The notes under the pieces are model-generated. The model was given only the letters and a program-made list of their open reading frames with translations. It was not told where the DNA came from and did no database searches. Source: Streptomyces sp. NBC_00259 (GTDB taxonomy: Bacteria; Actinomycetota; Actinomycetes; Streptomycetales; Streptomycetaceae). From it: a stretch of 64,000 nucleotides of DNA. The stretch is taken from positions 2,914,001 through 2,978,000 of the forward strand of contig NZ_CP108080.1 in NCBI RefSeq assembly GCF_036181745.1, in the 5' to 3' direction. Both the position numbers and the translations under genes were made by a program. Each line of letters opens with the position of its first letter. The stretch's first letter is position 1. Below are positions 33,866 through 42,446 of the stretch, one piece after another.

Positions 33866-35518
33866 TCACACGTTTGGGGGCGCCCCCTCGATCTGGCGTC
33901 CGAGCACACCCGGTCGCTTCTGCCACGGCAACGGGCCGCCGGGCGGCCGGTAGCCGACACCGAGCGCGTCAAGGCGCCGGTAGTGGGCGGACATTCGCCG
34001 CTCGAAGTCCGCGACGTCACGGTCGGCGGGCGCGGGCAGCGCGGACCAGGCGACCTCGGCGAAGGCGGCGAGACGCGGGAAGGTCTGGTAGTCGACGCGG
34101 GAGCGGTCCTGCATCACCTCGGTCCAGACATTGGCCTGGGTGCCGAGGACGTGCGCGGCCTCGGGAGTGCCGGCCAGCTCCGGCGGAACGGGTTCGAAGC
34201 GGTAGACGTCCTCCAGGGTGCGCACGTACCCGATGGGCATGGGCTCGTCCTCGCCGGGCGCCTGGCGGTGGTCGAGATAGACCTGCTGCTCGGGGCACAT
34301 GACGACGTCGTGCCCCGCGCGGGCGGCGGCGATCCCGCCGGCGTAGCCGCGCCAGGACGACACCGCCGCGCCGTCGGCGAGACCGCCTTCGAGGATCTCG
34401 TCCCAGCCGATGAGGCGGCGGCCGCGGGCACTCAGCCAGCTGTCGAAGTGGCGGATGAACCAGGACTGCAGCTCGTCCTCGTCGGCGAGGCCCAGTTCCT
34501 CGATGCGGGCCTGGGCGGTGGGCGAGACCTTCCACTGGTCCTTGAGGCACTCGTCGCCGCCGATGTGGACGAAGGGCGAGACGGTGGCGGGGAAGAGGTC
34601 GAGGATCTCCTCGAAGACCCCTTCGTAGAAGCGGAGGACGGCGTCGGTGGGGGCGAGGACGTTCGGGTTGATGCCCCAGTCGTCCCAGACGGAAAGGGCG
34701 GTCGTGTCGACGACGTCGGTGTTGCCCAGTTCCGGATACGCGGCGATGGCGGCCTGCGAGTGGCCGGGGATGTCGATCTCCGGGACGACGGAGATGTGCC
34801 GCTCGGCGGCGTAGGCGACGATTTCGCGGATGTCGTCCTGCGTGTAGTAACCGCCGTGCGGATTCTCGTCCCAGCGGTCCGACGCCCGGTGCCCCCATCT
34901 CGTACGCGAACGCCAGGCGCCGACCTCGGTGAGGCGGGGAGAGCGCTTGATCTCGACGCGCCAGCCCTGGTCGTCGGTCAGGTGGAAGTGGAACACGTTG
35001 AGTTTGTGGGCGGCCAGGAGATCGAGGTAGCGCAGGACGTCGTCCTTGGGGAGGAAGTGCCGGGCGACGTCGAGCATGAGACCGCGCCAGCGGAAGCGGG
35101 GCGCGTCCTCGACGAACGTTCCGGGCACGACCCAGCGCCGGCCGGCGGCGACCGGGGCGCGGCGGAAGGCGTCCGGGCCGAGCAGCTGCCGCAGCGTCTG
35201 AACGCCCCGGAAGACCCCGGCGGCTCCCCCGCCGTGCACGGTGACGCCGTTGCCGTCGACGCCCAGCCGGTAGCCCTCGGGGCCCAGGTGACCGGCCTCG
35301 TCCGGTTGGACACGCAGCCGAATCGTCGTGCCGTCCTCGCCGGACCCGGCCTCCAGCGGCAGTCCGGTGGCGGCGCCGAGAGTGCCGCGCAGCCAGCGCG
35401 CGGCCCCCTCCGTCCCGGGGCCGGCGTCCACGACGGTCGCCCCGTCGAGAACGAAGTCGCCCGCCTCCGGTACGGAACGCACGGTGTTCGGAGCGGGGAT
35501 CAGTTCATCGAAGGTCAT
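33866..35518 (-). CDS. Beta-N-acetylhexosaminidase (GH20)
   Basis: A 550-residue family 20 glycoside hydrolase that removes terminal GlcNAc or GalNAc from chitooligosaccharides and glycans. The N-terminal GH20b domain precedes the TIM barrel, which contains GLMLDVARHFLPKDDVLRYLDLLAAHKLNVFHFHLTDDQGWRVEI (quoted in parts: FHFHLTDDQGWR) and the catalytic pair in VHIGGDECLK (Asp-Glu). I see no signal peptide, so it likely acts on imported sugars in the cytoplasm. It starts 4 bases after the permease stop, making it the fourth gene of the sugar ABC operon. Confidence 0.94.
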   Translation of the reverse strand: MTFDELIPAPNTVRSVPEAGDFVLDGATVVDAGPGTEGAARWLRGTLGAATGLPLEAGSGEDGTTIRLRVQPDEAGHLGPEGYRLGVDGNGVTVHGGGAAGVFRGVQTLRQLLGPDAFRRAPVAAGRRWVVPGTFVEDAPRFRWRGLMLDVARHFLPKDDVLRYLDLLAAHKLNVFHFHLTDDQGWRVEIKRSPRLTEVGAWRSRTRWGHRASDRWDENPHGGYYTQDDIREIVAYAAERHISVVPEIDIPGHSQAAIAAYPELGNTDVVDTTALSVWDDWGINPNVLAPTDAVLRFYEGVFEEILDLFPATVSPFVHIGGDECLKDQWKVSPTAQARIEELGLADEDELQSWFIRHFDSWLSARGRRLIGWDEILEGGLADGAAVSSWRGYAGGIAAARAGHDVVMCPEQQVYLDHRQAPGEDEPMPIGYVRTLEDVYRFEPVPPELAGTPEAAHVLGTQANVWTEVMQDRSRVDYQTFPRLAAFAEVAWSALPAPADRDVADFERRMSAHYRRLDALGVGYRPPGGPLPWQKRPGVLGRQIEGAPPNV

Positions 35519-35522
35519 GACG

Positions 35523-36380
35523 TCAGTCCTTCACCGCTCCGCCCAGCCCGGAAACCAGACGTCGCTGTACGAGGACGAAGAAGACGAGTACCGGAATCGT
35601 CATCACGGTCGACGCCGCCATGATCCCGCCCCAGTCGTTCTCGTCCGGTTTGAAGAACACCAGCAGTGCCATCGGCAGCGTGGACTGCGAGGTGTCGCTG
35701 ATGATGAAGGACTTCGCGAACAGGAAGTCGTTCCAGGTCGAGATGAACGAGAAGACGCTCGTCGCCACGAGGCCCGGGAACACCAGCGGGAACAGGATCT
35801 GCCACAGGAAGCGGGTCCGGCTCGCACCGTCGATGCAGGCGGCCTCCTCCAGTGCCTCCGGGACCGCCTTGACGAATCCCCGCAGCATCCAGATCGCGAA
35901 CGGCAGCGAGAAGGCGATGTGCGGAAGGATCAGCGCCCCGAGGGTGTTGAGCTGACCGAAGTCCCGCATCAGGAAGAACAGCGGGATGGTGAGCGCCTCG
36001 ATCGGCACCATCTGTGCGACGAGGAACATGATCAGCAGGGTGGTACGGAACCGGAAGCGGAACCGGGTCACGGCGGTCGCCGCGAGAAACGCGATCAGCG
36101 CGGAGGCGATCACGACGGCACCCGCCACGAAGAGGCTGTTGAGGAAGTACCGGCCGAATTCCTGCTGTTCGAAGACGCGGCGGAAGGAGTCGAGGGACGG
36201 GGAGAGGGTCCAGGGGCGTGCCTCGGTGGACTGGATCTCACCTGCGGGTTTGAAGGCGGAGAGGACCATCCAGTAGAGCGGGAAGGCCACTACGGCGGCC
36301 ACGACCAGGGCGGTCGCCTCGGCCGCGAGCCGCCATGGCCTGCGGATGCGGACGCGGATACGCGTGGAGAGCGCGCTCAC
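35523..36380 (-). CDS. Sugar ABC transporter permease, MalG type
   Basis: A 285-residue permease (about six helices) with coupling loop EALEEAACIDGASRTRFLWQILFP. GTG 36380 follows GGGGAGGAACT and overlaps the stop of the MalF-type gene (GTGA). It forms the membrane channel with the next gene and serves the binding protein upstream. No ATPase is encoded here; in Streptomyces the shared MsiK ATPase usually supplies such systems. Confidence 0.93.
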   Translation of the reverse strand: MSALSTRIRVRIRRPWRLAAEATALVVAAVVAFPLYWMVLSAFKPAGEIQSTEARPWTLSPSLDSFRRVFEQQEFGRYFLNSLFVAGAVVIASALIAFLAATAVTRFRFRFRTTLLIMFLVAQMVPIEALTIPLFFLMRDFGQLNTLGALILPHIAFSLPFAIWMLRGFVKAVPEALEEAACIDGASRTRFLWQILFPLVFPGLVATSVFSFISTWNDFLFAKSFIISDTSQSTLPMALLVFFKPDENDWGGIMAASTVMTIPVLVFFVLVQRRLVSGLGGAVKD

Positions 36381-37528
36381 AGTTCCTCCCCCTGGCGGCG
36401 CAGCAACCGCAGATAGACCAGCGTGACCGCGAGCAGGATCAGCAGCATCACGACGCCGATCGCCGAGCCGAGGCTGTACTGCGAGGACGCGAAGGCCTTT
36501 TGGTAGGCGTAGACGTTGAGGACGAGATTCTGGCCGGCGATTCCGCCGCCGTTCGTCATGACGTAGATCTGGGTGAAGACCTTGAAGTCCCAGATGATGG
36601 ACTGGATGGTCACCACGACGAGGATCGGCCGGAGCATCGGCGCCATGACGGAGCGCCAGATCCGCCACTGCGAGGCGCCGTCGAGCGAGGCCGCTTCGAG
36701 TACCTCGCCCGGGATGGCCTTGATGCCGGCGTAGACGGTCACCATCACGAACGGGAACGAGCACCAGACGACCTCGAACAGGACGAGGGCGAAGGCGCTG
36801 TAGCGGCCGTACGTCCAGGAGAGGTCGCCGAGCCCGAGGACCTTGTTGACCGGGCCGAAGTCCGGGTCGAAGAGGAAGACCCAGACCGTCGAACCGGTGA
36901 CGGCGGGCGTCGCCCAGGCACCGAGCGCGGCGAGCATCAGCGCGAGCCGCGGCACGGCGCGGATCCGGGTGAGCAGTACGGCGAGGGCACACCCGACGGC
37001 GAGGGTGGCGACGACGCAGGCCGCGGCGAAGACGACGGTGGCGAGGAGGACCTGCCAGAACTGTCCGTCGCGGAACAGGGCTCTGTAGTTGCCCAGGCCC
37101 TGGAAGGAGGTGGGCTCGCCGCCGCTGACCTGTGCCTGGGTGTACTCCAGGAACGAGATGAGCCCGAGCTGGTAGATCGGGTAGACGAGCAGCCCGCCCA
37201 GCACGACGAGCGCGGGCGCGAGATAGATCCACGGGGTCGGGCCCCCCTGGCGCCCCGGTGCCCCCGGCCGCCGGGCACCGCGGGCGGAGCGGGGGCCGGG
37301 GGGTGCGGACTCCGGCCGCTCCTTCGTCCCGCCGGGGACGACCGACGCCTCGCCGGCCGAGCTCGCGGACGCGGGAGAGCCGGGTGGGGCGGGCTCCGGC
37401 CGCGGGGCCGACGTCTCGTCGGCCGGGCTCGTGGACGGTCCGGCGGGCGTTGCCGGTTCCGGCCGTGGGCCGGGCACGGCCCCGCTGTGCGGGCCGGCGG
37501 GCACGCCCCCCGGCGTACGGTTCGTCAT
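36377..37528 (-). CDS. Sugar ABC transporter permease, MalF type, with disordered N-terminus
   Basis: A 383-residue permease. The first 95 residues are a Pro/Ala/Gly/Ser-rich tail unusual for the family; the membrane part starts at WIYLAPALVVLGGLLVYPIYQLGLISFLEY and carries the coupling loop EVLEAASLDGASQWRIWRSVMAP. It overlaps the MalG-type gene by 4 bases and starts 5 bases after the binding-protein stop. Together they form a chitin-sugar-type importer by context. Confidence 0.92.
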   Translation of the reverse strand: MTNRTPGGVPAGPHSGAVPGPRPEPATPAGPSTSPADETSAPRPEPAPPGSPASASSAGEASVVPGGTKERPESAPPGPRSARGARRPGAPGRQGGPTPWIYLAPALVVLGGLLVYPIYQLGLISFLEYTQAQVSGGEPTSFQGLGNYRALFRDGQFWQVLLATVVFAAACVVATLAVGCALAVLLTRIRAVPRLALMLAALGAWATPAVTGSTVWVFLFDPDFGPVNKVLGLGDLSWTYGRYSAFALVLFEVVWCSFPFVMVTVYAGIKAIPGEVLEAASLDGASQWRIWRSVMAPMLRPILVVVTIQSIIWDFKVFTQIYVMTNGGGIAGQNLVLNVYAYQKAFASSQYSLGSAIGVVMLLILLAVTLVYLRLLRRQGEEL

Positions 37529-37532
37529 TCGC

Positions 37533-38837
37533 TCAGCCCGCGGACGCGAACGCCGCGTCCATCTTCTTCGCCGCGTCGTCCGAGGCCGATGCCACGTTCT
37601 TCTTGCCGCTGACGATCTCCTGGAACATCGTCGGCAGGACCAGCGACGCGTCGATCTGGCCCCAGCCGGGAGAGGCCGGGACGAACTTGGTGTCGCCGGC
37701 GAGCGTGTCGATGAACGGCTTCACGAAGGGCTCCTTCGTCGCCGCCTGTGCCCGGACGTCCGTGTACGTCGGGAGGAAGCCCATCGCGTCGAAGAGCTTG
37801 CCCTGCGTCTCCTTGCCGGTGAGGGACTTCATCAGCTCGACCGCCAGCGTGCGGTGCGAACTGCTCTTGAGCACGCCGATGTTGTTGCCGCCCGCGAAGG
37901 CCGGGGCGATGGACCCGGCGGTGACGCCCGGCAGCGGGACGACCGCGTACTTGCCCTTCACCGTGCCCGCCTCGACCGCCGCGTGGCTGAAGTCGCCGCC
38001 GATCGCCATCGCCGCCTTCCCGGAGGCGAAGGCCGTCACCGTCGCGTTGCCGCCCATCGACGCGCACTTCGCGGCCGGGCAGTTGTCGTCGCCGAAGAGC
38101 GAGGTGTAGGACTCGATGCCCTTGCGCGCCGCCGGGCTGTTGACGGCCGCCTTGTACGTGCCGCCGCTCTCCGTCGCCAGTTCGCCGCCGTTCGCCCAGA
38201 GGAAGGGCATCGCGCCGTACGTGTACGCCCCGCCGACGGCGATCCCGTACAGCTCCGGCTTCGCCTTGTGGACCTTCTTCGCGGTGGAGAGGAGTTCCGC
38301 CTGGGTCTTGGGGGGCTGGATGCCGAGGTCCTTGAAGACGTCGGTGCGGTAGTACAGGGCGCGGACACCGACGAAGAGCGGGGCGCCGTACACCTTTCCG
38401 TCCACCGTGACCGACTGCTTCGCGGTCGGGTCGGTGTCCTTCGCCTCCGCCCAGGCGCCGAACTCCTCGCTGATGTCGGCGAGGCCGCCGTCCTTGACGT
38501 ACCCGGCGGTGTCCGTGTTGCCGTACTCGATCAGATCGGGCGCGCTCGCGGGGTCGTTGAACGCCGCCTTGATCCGCTGGGCGCGGGTGTCGACGGGGAT
38601 GTACTCGACCTCGACCTTCGCGTCCTTGTGCGTGGCGCGGAAGGAGGCGACCGCCGCGTCGACGACCTGCTCCTTCGGCTTGTTGCTGACCTCCTGGAAG
38701 AGCCAGACACGCAGCGTGCCGCTCTTCTCGTCGGTCTTGGCGCTGTTGTCGGAGGTCTGCGGGGCGCACGCGGTGGCGGTGAGGCCGGCCAGGGCAAGTG
38801 CGGTGACCGGGGCGGCTATTCGGGCAGGAAGCTTCAC
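37533..38837 (-). CDS. Sugar-binding lipoprotein of ABC transporter
   Basis: A 434-residue extracellular solute-binding protein (family 1). The lipobox is TATAC at about residue 24, after a short signal. The body has the usual SBP landmarks: GTLRVWLFQEVSNKPKEQVVDAAVASF, APDLIEYGNTDTAGYVKDGGLAD and GKAAMAIGGDFS. The GTG start follows GGAGGGGACCCCACT. The co-transcribed GH20 hexosaminidase and the DasR-like site upstream suggest an N-acetylglucosamine oligomer or glycan ligand, which is inference. Confidence 0.92.
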   Translation of the reverse strand: MKLPARIAAPVTALALAGLTATACAPQTSDNSAKTDEKSGTLRVWLFQEVSNKPKEQVVDAAVASFRATHKDAKVEVEYIPVDTRAQRIKAAFNDPASAPDLIEYGNTDTAGYVKDGGLADISEEFGAWAEAKDTDPTAKQSVTVDGKVYGAPLFVGVRALYYRTDVFKDLGIQPPKTQAELLSTAKKVHKAKPELYGIAVGGAYTYGAMPFLWANGGELATESGGTYKAAVNSPAARKGIESYTSLFGDDNCPAAKCASMGGNATVTAFASGKAAMAIGGDFSHAAVEAGTVKGKYAVVPLPGVTAGSIAPAFAGGNNIGVLKSSSHRTLAVELMKSLTGKETQGKLFDAMGFLPTYTDVRAQAATKEPFVKPFIDTLAGDTKFVPASPGWGQIDASLVLPTMFQEIVSGKKNVASASDDAAKKMDAAFASAG

Positions 38838-38857
38838 AGTGGGGTCCCCTCCGACAG

Positions 38858-38876
38858 CGTTGCAACATACGCAACG
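38858..38876. promoter_or_regulatory. Inverted repeat in the sugar ABC promoter
   Basis: CGTTGC-AACATAC-GCAACG has perfect 6-base arms around a 7-base spacer, 21-39 bases upstream of the binding-protein start. It resembles operators bound by LacI or ROK family repressors; none is encoded next to the operon. Confidence 0.4.
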
Positions 38877-38931
38877 TTCGTTTCGTACTGCACAACAGGC
38901 AGGAGGTTAGGGCGACCCCAACAGCCCGACA

Positions 38932-38947
38932 AGAGGTCTCAACCACT
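38932..38947. promoter_or_regulatory. DasR-responsive element (dre)-like site
   Basis: AGAGGTCTCAACCACT matches the dre consensus A(G/C)TGGTCTAGACCA(G/C)T at 13 of 16 positions, including the strongly conserved GGTCT and ACCA halves. It lies 95 bases upstream of the sugar-binding-protein start. DasR represses GlcNAc and chitin genes and is released by GlcN-6-phosphate, which fits an operon containing a hexosaminidase. Confidence 0.6.
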
Positions 38948-38980
38948 CTGTGACCAGTGGACGCACTCCGTGCAACGCGA

Positions 38981-39022
38981 ACGGCCCCTCGGGGCGCGCT
39001 CAAGCGCGCCCCGAGGGGCCGT
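38981..39022 (-). terminator. Strong terminator after the DUF3039 gene
   Basis: A perfect 20-bp stem (38981-39000 with 39003-39022) and a two-base loop, the longest hairpin in the window. It begins 20 bases after the DUF3039 stop and separates that gene from the sugar operon promoter. Confidence 0.85.
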
Positions 39023-39042
39023 ACTCCGACGGAAGGACCCGC

Positions 39043-39336
39043 CTACTTCTTGTCCTTGCCGCTCTTGTCCTTGTCCTTGTCCCCGCCGGCGCCCATGGAC
39101 TCGTAGATCTCCTTGCACATCGGGCAGACCGGGTACTTCTTGGGGTCGCGCCCCGGCACCCAGACCTTGCCGCACAGTGCCACCACGGGAGTGCCGTCGA
39201 GGGCGCTCGCCATGATCTTGTCCTTCTGGACGTAATGGGCGAAGCGCTCGTGGTCGCCGTCGCCGTGCGACACCTGGGGTGTCGGCTCCACGAGGGTGCC
39301 CGTACCTGCCCCGCGCTCGGGCTCGAGAGTGCTCAT
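39043..39336 (-). CDS. DUF3039 zinc-ribbon-like protein
   Basis: A 97-residue protein. The conserved DUF3039 core includes HYVQKDKIMASALDGTPVVALCGKVWVPGRDPKKYPVCPMCKEIYESM (shown here in pieces: ALCGKVWVPGRDP and PVCPMCKEIYESM), with Cys residues placed like a zinc ribbon. A Lys/Asp/Ser tail closes the protein. The family is confined to actinobacteria and has no known function. ATG 39336 is chosen; a TTG three codons earlier is in frame. Confidence 0.85.
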   Translation of the reverse strand: MSTLEPERGAGTGTLVEPTPQVSHGDGDHERFAHYVQKDKIMASALDGTPVVALCGKVWVPGRDPKKYPVCPMCKEIYESMGAGGDKDKDKSGKDKK

Positions 39337-39366
39337 AGGTGCCAAGGGTACTCAAGCCCCGCCGAT

Positions 39367-39927
39367 TCAGTTCAGCGACGGGTCGTCCGGATACGTGGCC
39401 ACCATCGCGAGCTCGTTGCGCTGCCGGCGCAGCACCGACCGCCACAGCGACTCGGGCTGCGGCGAGGACACGTCACCGGGCTCCGACTCGACCACGTACC
39501 AGGCCCCCTCCGTCAGCTCGTCCTCCAGCTGACCGGGGCCCCAGCCCGCGTATCCCGCGAAGATCCGCAGCGAGCCGAGGGCGGCCGCGAGCAGCTCGGG
39601 CGGCGCCTCCAGGTCGACGAGCCCGATCGCCCCGTGCACCCGCCGCCAGCCGAGCGGGCCCTCGTCACCGGGGATGACGGCGAGCCCGAGCGCCGAGTCG
39701 AGCGAGACGGGACCGCCCTGGAAGACCACACCCGGCTCGCCGGCCAGCCGCGCCCAGGGCTCCAGGATGTCGCCCACGCCGACCGGGGTGGGCCGGTTGA
39801 GGACCACGCCGAGGGAACCCTCCTCGTCATGGTCGAGCAGGAGCACCACCGCGCGGTCGAAGTTCGGGTCCGCAAGGGCCGGAGTGGCGACGAGCAGCCG
39901 CCCTGTGAGGGAGGACACCTCGGTCAT
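39367..39927 (-). CDS. YqgE/AlgH family protein
   Basis: A 186-residue protein of the YqgE/AlgH family (UPF0301). The signature opening SLTGRLLVATPALADPNFDRAVVLLLDHDEEGSLGVVLNRPT and the middle VFQGGPVSLDSALGL plus FAGYAGWGPGQLEDEL are all present. The biochemical role is unresolved, although AlgH has been linked to transcriptional control in Pseudomonas. It lies 30 bases from the start of the DUF3039 gene on the same strand and is divergent from murA. Confidence 0.92.
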   Translation of the reverse strand: MTEVSSLTGRLLVATPALADPNFDRAVVLLLDHDEEGSLGVVLNRPTPVGVGDILEPWARLAGEPGVVFQGGPVSLDSALGLAVIPGDEGPLGWRRVHGAIGLVDLEAPPELLAAALGSLRIFAGYAGWGPGQLEDELTEGAWYVVESEPGDVSSPQPESLWRSVLRRQRNELAMVATYPDDPSLN

Positions 39928-40215
39928 GCGACACATGATCCCGCATCTTCGCCCTCCAGGGGGAGCAGGCGTCCGAGTGCGAGCCGACGCAGCTCAGGGC
40001 GCACCGCGGCAGCGGGAGCGCGCGCCCGTGCGGACAAGGCGGACGGTCACCCTCCGCAGGCGCACCGAAACGGTGCGTATTGTGCCGAATTCATTACACC
40101 TGTGGGGTGCCCTTGGCCTTACGACACAGGGGTAGGTGGGCCTTAACCTTTTCTCTGGCCCCCTGCCCGCCCTCCCCCTCGCTCCGCTGGGGGGACCCTC
40201 CGGAACGCGAGATTC

Positions 40216-41556
40216 ATGACCGGCACAGACGATGTACTGCTTGTCCACGGCGGAACCCCGCTGGAGGGCGAGATCCGCGTCCGCGGCGCCAAGAACCTGG
40301 TGCCGAAGGCTATGGTCGCCGCGCTGCTCGGCAGCGAGCCGAGCCGACTGCGCAATGTGCCCGACATCCGCGACGTGCGGGTGGTGCGCGGGCTGCTGCA
40401 GCTGCACGGTGTGACGGTGCGACCGGGTGACGAGCCCGGCGAGCTGGTGCTCGACCCGACGCACGTCGAGAGCGCCAACGTCGCCGACATCGATGCCCAC
40501 GCGGGTTCCTCGCGGATCCCGATCCTGTTCTGCGGCCCGCTGCTGCACCGGCTCGGCCACGCCTTCATCCCCGGTCTGGGCGGCTGCGACATCGGCGGCC
40601 GGCCGATCGACTTCCACTTCGACGTGCTCCGACAGTTCGGCGCGAAGATCGAGAAGCGGGCGGACGGGCAGTACCTGGAGGCTCCGCAGAGGCTTCGCGG
40701 TTGCAAGATCCGGCTGCCGTACCCGTCCGTGGGCTCCACCGAGCAGGTGCTGCTGACGGCGGTGCTGGCGGAGGGCGTCACGGAGCTGTCGAACGCGGCG
40801 GTGGAGCCGGAGATCGAGGACCTCATCTGCGTACTGCAGAAGATGGGCGCGATCATTTCCATGGACACCGACCGGACGATCCGGATCACCGGTGTCGACC
40901 GCCTCGGCGGCTACACCCACCGGGCGCTCCCGGACCGGCTGGAGGCCGCGTCCTGGGCGTCGGCCGCGCTCGCGACCGAGGGCAACATCTATGTGCGCGG
41001 TGCTCAGCAGCGCTCGATGATGACCTTCCTGAACACGTACCGCAAGGTCGGCGGCGCCTTCGAGATCGACGACGAGGGCATCCGCTTCTGGCACCCGGGC
41101 GGCTCGCTCAACGCCATCGCGCTGGAGACGGACGTGCACCCCGGCTTCCAGACCGACTGGCAGCAGCCGCTGGTGGTGGCGCTCACGCAGGCGGCGGGGC
41201 TTTCGATCGTCCACGAGACGGTGTACGAGTCGCGCCTCGGCTTCACGTCCGCGCTCAACCAGATGGGTGCGCACATCCAGCTGTACCGGGAGTGCCTGGG
41301 CGGCTCGGACTGCCGCTTCGGCCAGCGGAACTTCCTGCACTCGGCCGTCGTGTCCGGCCCGACGAAGCTCCAGGGCGCCGATCTGGTGATTCCCGACCTG
41401 CGCGGCGGCTTCTCGTACCTGATCGCGGCGCTGGCGGCGCAGGGGACGTCCCGGGTGCACGGGATCGAGCTGATCAACCGTGGCTACGAGAACTTCATGG
41501 AGAAGCTCGTCGAGCTGGGCGCGAAGGTCGAGCTGCCCCGCGGCGCGATCGTCTGA
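40216..41556 (+). CDS. murA: UDP-N-acetylglucosamine 1-carboxyvinyltransferase
   Basis: A 446-residue MurA that transfers enolpyruvate from PEP to UDP-GlcNAc, the first committed step of peptidoglycan synthesis. The catalytic Cys is retained at residue 124 (GLGGCDIGGRP); this matters because the Asp variant in mycobacteria gives fosfomycin resistance, so this enzyme should be sensitive. Other motifs are RGAKNLVPKAMVAALL at the N-terminus and GEKLVELGAKVE-like closing strands. It is monocistronic, closed by a 16-bp terminator, with a 288-base region before it shared with the divergent YqgE gene. Confidence 0.95.
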   Translation: MTGTDDVLLVHGGTPLEGEIRVRGAKNLVPKAMVAALLGSEPSRLRNVPDIRDVRVVRGLLQLHGVTVRPGDEPGELVLDPTHVESANVADIDAHAGSSRIPILFCGPLLHRLGHAFIPGLGGCDIGGRPIDFHFDVLRQFGAKIEKRADGQYLEAPQRLRGCKIRLPYPSVGSTEQVLLTAVLAEGVTELSNAAVEPEIEDLICVLQKMGAIISMDTDRTIRITGVDRLGGYTHRALPDRLEAASWASAALATEGNIYVRGAQQRSMMTFLNTYRKVGGAFEIDDEGIRFWHPGGSLNAIALETDVHPGFQTDWQQPLVVALTQAAGLSIVHETVYESRLGFTSALNQMGAHIQLYRECLGGSDCRFGQRNFLHSAVVSGPTKLQGADLVIPDLRGGFSYLIAALAAQGTSRVHGIELINRGYENFMEKLVELGAKVELPRGAIV

Positions 41557-41575
41557 CGCCTCCCGCACGCAGCGA

Positions 41576-41610
41576 CGTGGGCCCACCGGACACCGTCCGG
41601 TGGGCCCACG
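41576..41610 (+). terminator. Terminator of murA
   Basis: CGTGGGCCCACCGGAC and its complement GTCCGGTGGGCCCACG form a perfect 16-bp stem with loop ACC, starting 20 bases after the murA stop. Confidence 0.85.
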
Positions 41611-41631
41611 CGTATGAGGATCGCCCCGCGT

Positions 41632-41719
41632 CGGCCCGTACCGGCCCGTACCGGCCCGTACCGGCCTCAGGACTCCACGGCGGCCTCAGAACACCACAGC
41701 GACCTCAGGACACCACAAG
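41632..41719. repeat. Two tandem repeat families between murA and hupA
   Basis: Three 10-bp units CGGCCCGTAC (41632-41661) are followed by three 19-bp units at 41663-41681, 41682-41700 and 41701-41719 with the pattern (G)GCCTCAG(G/A)AC(T/A)CCAC. They fill the gap between the two facing terminators of murA and hupA. Confidence 0.85.
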
Positions 41720-41752
41720 GGCGGTGCACCCCGTACGGGGTGCACCGCCCTT
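41717..41752 (-). terminator. Terminator of hupA
   Basis: A perfect 36-base palindrome (AAGGGCGGTGCACCCCGT and its complement), 13 bases after the hupA stop. On the minus strand it ends with CTT and a short T-containing stretch. Confidence 0.85.
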
Positions 41753-41764
41753 GAGTGCAGGGGC

Positions 41765-42046
41765 TTACTTGCCCTTGGCGGCTTCCTTGAGCTTGGAGCC
41801 CGCGGAGACCTTCACGCTGTAGCCGGCCGGGATCTGGATCGGGTCGCCGGTCTGCGGGTTACGAGCGGTGCGAGCGGCACGGTGGGTGCGCTCGAAGGTC
41901 AGGAAACCGGGGATGGTGACCTTCTCGTCGCCCTTGGCGACGATCTCGCCGACGGTCTCGGCGAGAGCGGCCAGCACAGCGTCGGCGTCCTTGCGGGTCA
42001 CCTCGGCACGGTCGGCCAGCGCGGCCACCAGCTCACTGCGGTTCAT
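41765..42046 (-). CDS. hupA: HU family DNA-binding protein
   Basis: A 93-residue nucleoid-associated HU protein: MNRSELVAALADRAEVTRKDADAVLAALAETV, the beta-arm region GFLTFERTHRAARTARNPQTGDPIQIPAG with the intercalating proline motif, and a Lys-rich end. It is the short HU (HupA) type, lacking the long Lys/Ala tail of the sporulation-specific HupS. GGGAGTAAGAAC precedes the ATG. It is monocistronic with its own terminator. Confidence 0.95.
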   Translation of the reverse strand: MNRSELVAALADRAEVTRKDADAVLAALAETVGEIVAKGDEKVTIPGFLTFERTHRAARTARNPQTGDPIQIPAGYSVKVSAGSKLKEAAKGK

Positions 42047-42446
42047 GTTCTTACTCCCGTGTTCTTCTTGCTTGTGAGGCGTGCCACGCGGCGGAAGCCG
42101 CATGTCGGGTACAGCGAAGCCGATGCTGCCAGGGCCCTCGGACAATCCCCGGACCCGGGTCTGCCGTCAGACCCTCGCGCCCAATTGAGCATCCTGCCCC
42201 CACCAGCGGCGGGAAAGCCAATCCGGCACCCTCCGGAGTCACACGAAAAGCGCCACAGGCTCGTTCCGGTGACGTTCCGTCGACTCCGTGCGGACTCCAC
42301 GGAGCCGACGCGACTCGGACAGAGCCTGCCGGCCCTACGGAGCCAACGCGGCCCTGGGGCCTGATGGAGCCGTGCGGCCGTCGCGGGCTCATGGTCCGCC
42401 ACCCTAAGGGCGCTTTCCTGACCCCGCGACTCGCGACGCGCCGTGC
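42047..42446. other. 400-base intergenic region upstream of hupA
   Basis: No gene is supported here. It must contain the hupA promoter and the 3' region of the malic enzyme gene. A small hairpin (CTCCGTG-CGGACTC-CACGGAG, 42284-42304) is present, too far (143 bases) from the malic enzyme stop to be a sure terminator. Short frames in the region lack ribosome sites. Confidence 0.4.

Noticed and set aside
31048..34302. Plus-strand open frame of 1084 codons
   Set aside because: It runs antisense to the three molybdenum hydroxylase genes. Long antisense frames are expected in G+C-rich DNA; the protein is low in complexity with no domain.
42051..42392. 113-codon minus-strand frame upstream of hupA
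   Set aside because: Arg/Gly/Pro-rich with no ribosome site, and it overlaps the hupA promoter region.
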